From the NCBI GenBank assembly GCA_963920525.1, contig OY986436.1, forward strand, positions 182,589,496 through 182,653,495: 64,000 nucleotides of DNA, given 5' to 3'. Positions 23,001 to 35,000 of the stretch are shown here, piece after piece. The notes below the pieces were generated by a model. It had not been told where the DNA came from, searched no databases, and saw only the letters and a list, made by a program, of their open reading frames with translations. The DNA is from Dichetophora obliterata. Taxonomy: Eukaryota > Arthropoda > Insecta > Diptera > Sciomyzidae. The number at the start of each line of letters is the position of its first letter. Within the stretch, counting starts at the first letter, position 1. The translations under genes and the position numbers were made by a program.

Positions 23001-26000
23001 CTGCATCAATCAGTCAAAGGGTTGCATTTTTTTACTAGTCTGTTGTTAAGTAGCAAATTATTTCTAAAAAAGTACTTATTTGAACACAAAAGCAGTTTTT
23101 CGAAGAGAAAAAAGGAGGAATACACAGAAAAGTAGGCAAAAAAGTATTCAGAAGAGTAACAAATGCTTGCATCGGTACTTCAATCAAAAAATCATGTGTG
23201 AGCAGAAAAAAATCAAAAATTTTAGAGCGAGTAAAAAATCGCGTATACTTCAATGATTTGACAAACGTGTGAACACCTCTTTATTACAGAAATCTAGTTA
23301 TATAAAATTCACCTCTTGGCAATGTTCGAAACTTAATAAGTGGCAGCCTTATGTTTGCCGTCATCTTCGAAAAAATTTGGCATCACTGTAGGTTGTTTTG
23401 ACAACTTGCGAACTTGAAGTCGCGCCAATTCTTATTTTATTTATTTGTTGATATTAAACGATAAGAGAATACTGTGTTTCGTAGTTAGCATCAATTGTCG
23501 ATATAAATAAAGTAATATATTTACAAATGCAATGTTGAAATGATAATTGCTACCCTTATTTATTAGTGTTGAATATTAAATGGGTATCACTGGCTTAATA
23601 CCCTTTCTTGAAAAAGCCTCGCGAAAGGTGCATCTCAAGGATTTGCGGGGCTCTACAGTTGCTGTGGATACGTATTGTTGGCTGCACAAAGGAGTCTTTT
23701 CTTGTGCTGAAAAACTGGTTCGTGGAGAGGAGACAGATGTTTATCTACAATATTGTCTCAAATATGTGCAGATGTTATTGTCATATGATATTAAGCCGAT
23801 TCTGGTATATGATGGTCGTCACCTACCGGCAAAAGCACTTACTGAAAAACGACGACGGGAAGCACGACAACAATCAAAGAAACGAGCAGCCGAGTTGCTA
23901 AGATTGGGACAGACAGATGAAGCGCGTTCGCACATGCGACGTTGTGTTGATGTAACGCATGAGATGGCATTGCGTCTTATACGTGAATGCAGAGATCTCA
24001 ACGTAGACTGCATCGTAGCGCCCTACGAGGCCGATGCACAAATGGCGTGGTTAAACAAAGTCGATTTGGCGCAATACGTCATAACAGAGGACTCGGATTT
24101 GACCCTTTTTGGGGCGCGTAAAGTAATTTTCAAGCTGGACTTGACGGGCGCTGGCTTGTTGGTAGAGTCTGACAAACTCTATTTAGCTATGGGTTGTCGC
24201 AAGGAGCGGTTTACTTTTGAAAAGTTTAGACGAATGTGTATTTTATCTGGCTGTGATTATTTGGACTCATTACCTGGTATTGGTTTGGCCAAAGCCTGTA
24301 AATTTGTACTTAAAACAGAAGAGAATGATATGTGGCGAGCTTTGAAGAAAATTCCACAGTATTTAAATATGCGCAACTTAGAGGTAAGAAGAAAGCAAAC
24401 CGATGCTCTTCATCAAAAATTAATTTACATAGAGTTTATTTTATTCCTATTTCTAGGTGGACGATGAGTACATTGAGAATTTTCTTAAAGCCGAAGCCAC
24501 TTTTAAGCACATGTTTATCTACAATCCGCTAAAACGTGCAATGGAACGTTTGCATGAACTGCACGAATTCGACACCGATGAACGTTATTGCTCTAATGCT
24601 GGCACGCTATTGGAAAATGATGAACAAGCTTTCCAGTTGGCTTTGGGTAACCTTAACCCATTCAGTCTTAAGGAATTAGACAATTGGCATCCAGACAGAA
24701 ATTTTGGCTTAAACCAAGCTACGCCAAAAAATGTCAAACGAGCCAAGCACAACAGTATTTGGCGAACCAACTTTGAAGCACACACAATTACAGCACTAAA
24801 GAAAAAGTTTGATCCATTTGAGTCAAAAACTTGTGGTATATACTTTCAGAAAGTAGATTTTATAAGTAAAACTATTGACGATGATGTCAAGGCAAACATT
24901 AAAGAAGAGCAAGACAAACCAGCGGAAGAAGATATATTTTCAATGTATAAAAATGAAGCCATTGGAGATGGCGCTACACTGCATTTAAAACGGAGGCGTC
25001 AGAGCGCAAGGTCGTCTAGTGATGAAGCGACTTTATCATCTTCACCTGCGTCTATGCGTGCACGTCATAATCCATTTGCTATTGCAGCTGAAAACAATAA
25101 TGATCATACAAGCTTAAATATATGCAAAAACAGCTCTTTACTCAAAATGTTAGGTTCAGAAAAGAATCTACTGAAGGACGAAACTGTTCGTACTTTGACG
25201 AGTGATTGTACAATGAAGCATTCCATATTCGCAGAAAATGAAAAGCTTAAACAAACATCCCATAAAATTGAGATAAAAAGTCGTTTTTTTGTCGAAAATG
25301 TAAAGAAAGCATCGAAGACGCAGATACTAACACAACTGCGCCAAACACCGCCTAAAGATCTGACGAATGAAATAAATATAATCGAAAGCCTTTCGCAACA
25401 AACACAAGAAACTCAATTGCAGTTATACAATCATTGTACACCTTCGCCGAAAAAGCGCAAAGCAATAACAAATGATAAAATATCCTACAAATTGCTAACA
25501 GAATATAAAGCCATGGACGAAAATATTGACAACGCAATTCTTGGCAAGGATGTTAAATCTTTAGAAGACATCGCCAGCCAAAAAAGTCAACAACAAACAA
25601 ATGACGAGAGCATTATTTTGTCTGATGATAATGATGAGGCAGATGACTTTGACTTAAAACCGTCTAAAAATAAAACTTTGGAAATATGCAAATTTCAACC
25701 ACTACGAGCACCACGTTTGGGGCTATCTAACCCCAAGAAAACTTCTGCCAAAAATAAAATTAATTCAAAGAGTGGTGCCAGTGGCAGCTTGCCGACGAAT
25801 CAAACGCGTTTAAGCATGTTTGGCTTTCAAAAGCGTCCAACACTTAAATAATTGTTATTATTGTTGCTTAATTAAGGTATAGTTATTAAAGTGATATTTT
25901 TTACAGTTCATAAATTTACACATTTGTTTAATAAAAATATGCGTCAAAGGGTTGCCAAGCTCAAGGTCTGCCATAAGAAAAATGACTAAGACTGAAACTA

Positions 26001-29000
26001 CCTCAACTATTTACAGATTAAGAAATATAAATAACTTATGAAATAAACTATTTAATGTATATTGAACAATATCTCGAACAATATCTCTTATATTTAAAAA
26101 CTATAAGTATTATATATTCAGCAGACCATTTGGTTCACGTGACTCTTAATAAAAAAAATCAGGGGCCGAATTACAGCATCCGTGATCGAGCAAAATTACG
26201 AAGGGCACGACGAGACAAGTGGCTATCAGTCTTATACAATTTTGCTCGATCACGAATGCTGTAATTCGGCTCCAGATTCGAAATCAGCTACCCTAAATAC
26301 TGTTAAACGACGTTTAAATTCTTAAAAATACATTTTACTAAGTGGCAATACGGTGGTAAAAATTTATGGGGCAACCCTAACTTTCATCTTAAATTTTAAA
26401 ACTGACATTAGATTCAAAATCAAATCCGTTGTCAGAATTTTAAAACTACAAGATTTCGCAAAAGTAAAAATAAATCTAGGTGGCAACTCTACCTGCCATC
26501 TTGAATTTTAAATTTTTACATCAATTCCGAAATCAGCTACCCCCCTAAAACTGCCAAGCACGGAGTCCACAGAACCCTTAACAGTCCTAATATGCTTAAG
26601 CTTTTTCTAAACAAGCTCATTGAAGTTTTTGCATACTTGCTTCAATGAAATACTTGCCTTCAATTTCAAGATTTTCAAGCTTTTAGTTTGTAAGTTAGCA
26701 TACTTGCAAGTCGCAAGCTGTCGGGGGCTTATTTATATTACAAGTTTATATCAAGTACAAGTTATACTTGATTGAAAATTATCAAGCTCAAGCAAGCTTG
26801 AACTTGTATTTTAAGCAAGTACTTGAAATAGACTTCAAGTAGGCTTGTGCTATTCTCTGATGTATATGTTATTCTTGTTGGCTTCACTGTTACCATTACA
26901 AGCAGGCGCGTACGCAGGGGGATTTTGGGGGTTAAACCGAACAAATAGAATAGAAAGCATTCAAAAACGATTTGTTCGGTTTGCTCTAAGGGGAGCTTAA
27001 GTGGAAATGACACTTTAAATCTTCCTCCTTATGAGGATCGTTTAAAACTAATAAAAATGCAATATTTAAATGAGAGAAGAAAGTCTGCGGATATCGTCTA
27101 TTTACACCAACTCATAACTGGTGTGTTCGATTCACCAGAACTCCTAAATCATGCAAATTTTAACACTAACCGAAACTCTATCAATTTAATTTACTTACCT
27201 TTTAGTAGAACAAATTTTATGGCTACTGCTCCTTTAAATCGCATGAGTAAATTTTTTAACAACTGTAACTTTTTTGATGTTAACTTACCGAAAGGTCAAC
27301 TCAAAAGTAGATTGAAAACTAATGTATGATTAGATCTATGTAAACGCATGGTTAGTTGTTATGTCTTGTGTTGTCCCTGAGCCCAACCCATATTATGGTG
27401 GGTAAATTTTTGTTACTTAAGATTATTTTGACCACTTTTATCTACAGTGATGTGCAAAAAAATAGGGACATCTGTATTTTTATATATAAAGCTACATGAA
27501 TTATATACAAGGTGCCCCAGATATAGCATTAATTCCCTCGGCTGGTGATTTTTCTTGATAAGGCGAATATAGCACTTTATGGAGTTTCCTCCCACATTGT
27601 AAAACTTTCAAGATACAGGGTGTTTTACGGTTTTGGTACGTGTTTAGTATTATTGATATATAATCTATGCTACTCACCATAAAATAAAAAATAATATTTT
27701 CTATTTTAGTAAAAATATCAACTTTTTCATCAGTATATCAACCACTTTCGTGTCATGTGCTGTAGCGCAGCTAAAATTTAGAGATTATCCAACGAAGTAT
27801 CAACAAATTTTGTATCTTTTCTTTTATCGGAGCTGTTATCATCCAAAATTAGAATGACACGAAAGTAGTCTTGATATATTGATGGAAAAGTTGATATTTT
27901 TTCTAAAATACAAAATATTATATTTTATTTTATGGTGAGTAGTAAAACAAACTGTATCTTGAAAGTTTTACAATGTGGGAGGAAACTCCATAAAATTTTA
28001 TTCTCGCCTTATCAGGAGGAATCACCACCCGAGGGAATTAATTCTATATTTGGGGCACCTCGTATATAATTCATGCAGCTTTGAATATAAAAAAAGGGGC
28101 CCTATTTATTTGCACATCACTGTATATGAGATATTTCAATGATATCAAGGTTGGTTCTTAAGATGATCTAATGCGGAGAAAGTGCGAAGAAGCTGTAGTA
28201 GCTGAACTCTCTTGTTATTGTGTTTTTTTTAACAACATGGCAGCCGTGTTTTTATGGTCACGACAAAGATCTTTAGATGACATTTCACATTGGAAAAAAA
28301 TAAGACTCAATTTAAAACATTTATTGTGAAAAGACTTTAATATATAGACTTAAAATTTTTTTAAGTGCACTGAGGGAATATGTGTTAAAATTTAATGAAA
28401 CTGTGTTCATATTATTTCATGAATTTGTTTTTGTGTTCATGAATTTGTTTTTGAAATAGATCTTGAAACAATTTCACTTAATTTAAACTCAAATGTTTGT
28501 ACAGTTAAATTTAAAAATAAAGTTTTTTCAAAACAATGTTTTTAAATATACTTTTATAGTAAACATTTACAATTTAAAAACATTTGCTTAAAAAAAAACT
28601 TTAAAACAAAAACTTGAGTATTAAAAACAAATATTTAAAAATTTTAAAACCGTAATAAATTAAACCGTAATTTGTCCAATGCCATTTTTTAAATTTTTTC
28701 GAGTTTTCGACGTCATATCCGTAATCAGCGACCCCCGGAACCCCTCGAATACCATATTTTACCTCCATTCGACGTAGTTTGCGTTTTATTGCGGCTTAAA
28801 ATATTGAAATATTTAAAATATTAAAGTAATAAATTAGTTTTTATTTCATCTCATGCTCATTATTTGTAAAACCAATTTAAAAAATATTTTCACACAATCA
28901 AATTTAAAATCGGGGTTATCTCAGCTTGGTCTCAATTCTCTGTCAATTATTGTCAAAGGTTCTACTGCACATAATTTTTCAATTCAATCTTAAATAGCGA

Positions 29001-32000
29001 CGTATTTTTTGTTATTGCAAAGAAATAATAAGAAAAAAATTATAAGAAAATAAATGAGTTTATAGTTGAAAATTTTGTATTTTAGAAACGCAAAAGTGTT
29101 TAATTTCTATTTTAAAATTTTTTGTTTAATTTAAAAGTATGCTTTTATTCGCAGTGTAAATAATATAGAAAACTAGCTTAAACCCGGCGCGTTGCTGCCG
29201 CGGCCCCGTTGCCAAACGCGAATAAAATGTTATCAGTGAAACTGTATATGTAAATTGTGGTCGAATACTCAATTCCATGGCTGTGCGACCTATAACTCAA
29301 AAGCTGTAGAATTTCTCAAATTTTGGTTGCATGGGAGGTGACACGCCCCCTTGTCCAACGCCATACAAAGCTATCAGTAAAACTGCATGTGTAAATTGAG
29401 TTCGAATGCTGAATTCCGAGGCTTTGTTTGCTTTGTTTGATTGACTCAAAAGCTATTCGATATCGCAAATTTGGGTTGTATGAGAGGTGCCACGCCCACT
29501 GTTAGTAGGAGGTTGAAATATACTTTACGACCTATTCTCATACCTACAAAATATACATACAAAATTTCATGAAAATCGGTCGAGCCGTTTCGGAGGAGTT
29601 CGATTACGCACCCCGTGACAGAAGAATTTTATATATTAGATATTCGAAAATAAATTTTTTGTTTGTTTTTAAATGCATCTTCTTCTCGATAGGTGACATA
29701 AAAAAGCATTCCTTTTCAGCCGGTGTCAAAATATTTTGGTTCCAATTTATCGGAAAATAAATCAAAGTGCATTTTAATAAGGGTACTTGTAGCTACAACT
29801 TTTACTAGAATTACTAAGTTTGGCTCAATAGGAAAAATTAAGCGCGACTTTTAAAAAAATGCTGTAATTTTCAACGCTTTTGATCCACGTATCGGGGGAA
29901 AATTGTAAACAAACCTTATAATAGTAGTTAAGCAAAGAGTAGTAAAGAGTTGTCAGTTCTGCACAGTTGCGTTTGTGCAGAAATTTGTGATTAGTGAGTG
30001 TTGGACGAATGTGGATGTGAAGGAAGGCGATAAAATCGAAATTTGTCGCCTGACTTTGATCAGCTGTGCTTAGCTGACGTTGCTTTGTGGTTTCGACGCT
30101 TAGCGAAGAATGATCTGTATGAGTGCGAAGAAATAGAAAATAGAAAGCGTGTGATGAAGCGAAAAGAAAATAGTTTGCTATTGTTTCTTTTCGCTTCGGT
30201 ATGACTTTTTTTGTTTCCTATAAGAATCTTGCACTCATATGAATGTTTACATTTTTTTAGCTGGATTGGATTTTGTAAATTGAATGAATTTACCAATTTC
30301 AATCTTTTTAAATGATGAGAACATTTTTATGCCCTCCTTTACCTATAAATTTATTTTAATTCTTGCAGGTAAGAAATGTTTTATTTGAAGCTACATTTTT
30401 TATCAATTTCCAGGTACTATTAAGAATTCAGCCAATTTTTTCATTCGAAGCTAAATTTTTTTCTCAATTTCTAGGTACTATATGAATTTAGGAATTTTTT
30501 TGATTTGAAGCAAAATTTTTTTGCTACATTGGATTTGGTAAATTAAATGAATTTACCAATTTCCAGCTATTTAAATTATGATAGTATTTTTATATGACCT
30601 TTATCTATAAATTTCTTTTAGATCTTGCAGGTACAATGTATTTACGAAATTTTTTAGCTACATTGCTTTTGGTAAATTAAATTAATTTACCAACTTCCAG
30701 CTATTTAAATGATGATAAATTGATTTACATGATTTCAATTTTTAGCTACATTGGATTTGGTAAATTAAAGGAATTTACCAATTTTCCTCTTTTCAAATTA
30801 TTATAAATTTTTAAGCTACACAGTATATACACATATATGAGATGTATATACTTTCTTTATGTAAAAATATATATAAATATATATTTCTGTCAATTGTTGC
30901 AGGTATTTAGAAAATTTTTATTTTATTTTAAACAAACTCAGAATGTTTACGAAAGTGTTTAAAATATTAAATACCATAAAAAAAGTTTGAAACATTAAAA
31001 TTTAAGTATTTTGTTGTGTTTTCAAATCCAAAATATAAAACTAATTGTGTTTGTTTAATAATCCAAAAATGGTATTAATATTTAAAGATATTTTTTCTCA
31101 TTTTAATTACCTTCTTTAAACAGTAATTGTTATGGTGACATAAAGTTTCTTGTTTTTTTTTATTTTGAGATTTTATTAAAATTTTGTATAAAATCTATTT
31201 GCTGAAGGTATTTAAAGATTTTTTAATTTTAGCAAACAGATTTTTCAATAAATTAATAAAATTAATCAACTAATAAAGGAAGCAAAAAATTCATCTTTTT
31301 ATGAACTATGAGTTTATTTATAGATTTTTTAATATATTAATAAAATTAATCAATTAATAAAGAAAGCAATAAATTCATCTTTTATTCATTTAATAAAGCA
31401 AAATTATGTCTGACATACATATTAATTTATTTTGCAGTTTTGGTTTTCAATTGTTGGTGTTTTAAAACTTACCTCATTTTATTCTTCTAATTCAATAAAA
31501 AATTAATACATTTTTGAACTGGCTCTTATTATTTAATATAATACGGTGCTTATTATGTAATATAACTAGCTGGAACCCGGCGCGTTGCTGCCACGCCCCC
31601 GTTGCCAAACTTCCATAAAATGTTATCAGTGAACCTGCATTGGGTTGATCTAAATTTGGGTTGAATGCGAGGTGCCATGCCCCTTTGTTTAACTCCCATA
31701 AAATTTTATTAGTGAAACGGCATGTGTAAATCGTGGTAGAATAATGAATTCTTAGGCTATAACTTCAAAGCTATTCGATATCGCAAATCGCATATTTGGG
31801 TTTTATGGGAGGTGACACGCCCCCTGAATGGCGTGTGTAAATTGTGGTAGAATACCGAATTCCGAGGCTGTGCGAGCTGTAACTGAAAAGCTATTCGATA
31901 TCGCAAATTATGGGAGGTTGCCACACCATACGTCCATAAAATGTTATCAGTAAAACGACATGTGCAAATTGTGCTCGAATACCGAGGCTGTGGAGGTCTA

Positions 32001-35000
32001 TAACTCCAAAGCTATTCGATATCGCAAATTCTGGTTGCAAGGGAGGAGCCACGCCCCTTGTACAACGCCCATAAAATGTTATCAGTAAAACAGCACGTGT
32101 AAATTGTCGTCGAATACTGAATTCCGGGGCTGTGTGAATTATAACGCAAAAGCTATTCAAAATATTAAATGTGGGTTTTAAGGGAGGTGCCACGCTCCCT
32201 TTCCCAACGCCCATAAAATTTTATCAGTAAAACGGCACGTGTAAATTGTGGTCGAAAACCCAATTCCATGGCTGTGCGAACTATAACTCAAAAGCTATTC
32301 GATATCTCAAATTTGGGTTGTATGGGAGGTGCCACGCCCCCTTGTCCAACACCATAAAATGTTATCAGTTAAACTTAATGTGTAAATTGGGTTCGAATAT
32401 TAAATTCCGAGCCTGTGCGGTCTGTAACTAAAAAGCTATTCGATATCGCAAATTTGGGTTGTATGAGAGTGCCACGCCCCCTTGTCCAACGCCCATTTTT
32501 CTTTCTGTAAAAAACGTTTGTAGACTATTACAAACATTTTAAAAAAGTTAGCCAAATTGGCGCAGGCGTTCTGCGATTTTAGGTATATATAAAAAAGTGG
32601 GCGTAAAAGTGGGAGTGGTCAATTTTTCTTCAGTAAAAACTTAAAATGGATTACTACAAACATTTAAAAAATAAATTAGCCAAATCGGTGTAGCCGTTTT
32701 CCGATTTTAGATAAATAAAAAAAAGTGGGCGCAAAGTGGGCGTGGTCAATTTTTCTTTCCGTAAAAACCTAAGTTGGACTATTACGAACATTTTAAAAAA
32801 AAAATTATCCAAATCGGTTCAGCCGTTCTCAACTGATGCAATTACCAACGAACGACATTTGATTTTTATTTATATAGATATCTTAAAACCTAGAATGAAA
32901 TCTTATTACATAATGTAATAATTTAAAACTAAATGAAAATCTTATTACATAATGTAATAATTTAAACCTAAATGAAAATCTTATTACAGAATGTAATAAC
33001 TTAAAACTAAATTGAAAACTTATTACATCGCTTGTTTTCTTCAATAACGTTATAATCCGAAAAACACTTATTCGACTTTGTGATTACATCACTTTAATAA
33101 ATTTTTATTTTACTTATATTGTAAAATATATGTAAATGTATATACAATTTAAATATTGTAAATACATTTCTGTAAATATTTACTGTAAATATTGTATATA
33201 CTTCTTTTTATAATGTAAATATTGTACATATTGTAATTATATTGTAATTATATTGTAAATGTATTTTACAATTTAAATATTGTAAATACATTTCTGTAAA
33301 TATTGTATATACTTAATTTTATAATGTATATATTGCACTTCCTTTAATTTCTGCTTAAGACTTAAAACTCTTGTGCTGAAAAATCAGTTTTTTTTAATTG
33401 TGACGTTATTGTAAAAACGAGAGATATGTTAACATAGAAGTTCTATTACATTTTGTCAAAAATATATATTTTTGTATATTTTGAAACATTAATAAAATGT
33501 CAAAAAATGTGTCTGGTAAACGCCCCTATTAAATATTTAAGCTGTGGGGTCAGCTGTGTATTTTCTCAGTTGTGTACTAATGATAAATAATACTCAGCTT
33601 AAATCATGATTAGTACGGATTTTTCTTAATACTCAGTATTTTTGAAAGTTTCGAGTATTAAATTTTGTTATTGGTAAATGACTACGTTTTGCATAACCAT
33701 GATTTTTTGCTGTATACTAGCCGCTTATATAACTTGCATTCGCTGCTGTACCATGCGAGGCTAATTCGATCATAATATTTCCAAATCTTTCTTATGGCAT
33801 CGCTTACAAACGCTTTTTTCCTTTTATAAAAATGACCGTTTTCAACTTTGGGCTCGGTAGACTCATTTATAATTTTCAAAATTTTCTATCTACTATTTCA
33901 GGTTATTAAATTCTTTCCTTCTTTCAAACACAAGAAATTCTTACTTGTCTTTTTTTCCCGGAACAACAAAAGTTTTTTGTATATACAGTAAATATTGTAA
34001 ATACATTTGTGAAAATATTTACTGTAAATATTGTAAAAATTAAATTAAAAAATATAAATAAACTGGCCATTTCAGCCCTTGGAAGGACTTTGACCTAGCT
34101 TCTATTGATCAATTGTGTTGTGCGTGTTGTTAAATGTTTGATCACAAATGACCGAGAACTGGACCTACGTGCTTAATGCCGACTCCGAACGGCTTATGCC
34201 CTCAAGAAGCTTTACATGGCAATTTTTACTCTCTGAGGTTTGCCATTGTCTGCAGAGAGGTGACGACCGAACAGAAAAATTAATTCAATTGAAAAAACTT
34301 TCTGTCTGAGCTGGAATTGAACCCGGGCTACCGCAGTTCTTTAGCTTAGGAGCCACGCACTCTACCCACTAGGCTACGACCGCCACCAAAATTATATGAT
34401 GTAAATATTGTACATAAATTTTTGAGGTTACAATAACCGTTTATTAAATTACTTTATGTAATTTACATATCTGTAAATACTGTAAATATTGGAAGTTTAT
34501 TAAATACTTTTACTTTTCTAGTTTTAAGTTGTAAATATTTACTTTATTATATTACTTAGGTTAGTTAAATACATTCAAAGTGTTTGCCTTAGTTGATAAT
34601 TAATTACATTATGTAATAAGTTTTCAATTTAGTTTTAAGTTATTACATTCTGTAATAAGATTTTCATTTAGGTTTAAATTATTACATTATGTAATAAGAT
34701 TTTCATTTAGTTTTAAATTATTACATTATGTAATAAGATTTCATTCTAGGTTTTAAGATATTATATTATATAATAAGCACCGTATTATATTAAATAATAA
34801 GAGCCAGTTTAAAAATGTATTAATTTTTTATTGAATTAGAAGAATAAAATGAGGTAAGTTTTAAAACACCAACAATTGAAAACCAAAACTGCAAAATAAA
34901 TTAATATGTATGTCAGACATAATTTTGCTTTATTAAATGAATAAAAGATGAATTTATTGCTTTCTTTATTAATTGATTAATTTTATTAATATATTAAAAA

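Larger units (their letters stand above)
29936..33028. repeat. Inner left arm of the giant palindrome
   Basis: Inverted copy of 34602-36388, essentially identical in the parts compared. Excluding the Helitron at 31566-32878 it is 1780 bases. From 30240 to 30800 it has four or five tandem-like units with GGTAAATTAAATGAATTTACC. Confidence 0.9.

Noticed and set aside
23608..23901. 97-codon frame overlapping tosca
   Set aside because: It is a shadow of the tosca nuclease domain in another frame.
31891..32214. 107-codon minus frame
   Set aside because: It is read through degenerate 145-bp Helitron units and not conserved between units.
34310..34386. Possible tRNA gene on the minus strand
   Set aside because: A and B boxes are present but the acceptor halves do not pair and the sequence continues as a SINE body with flanking duplication.
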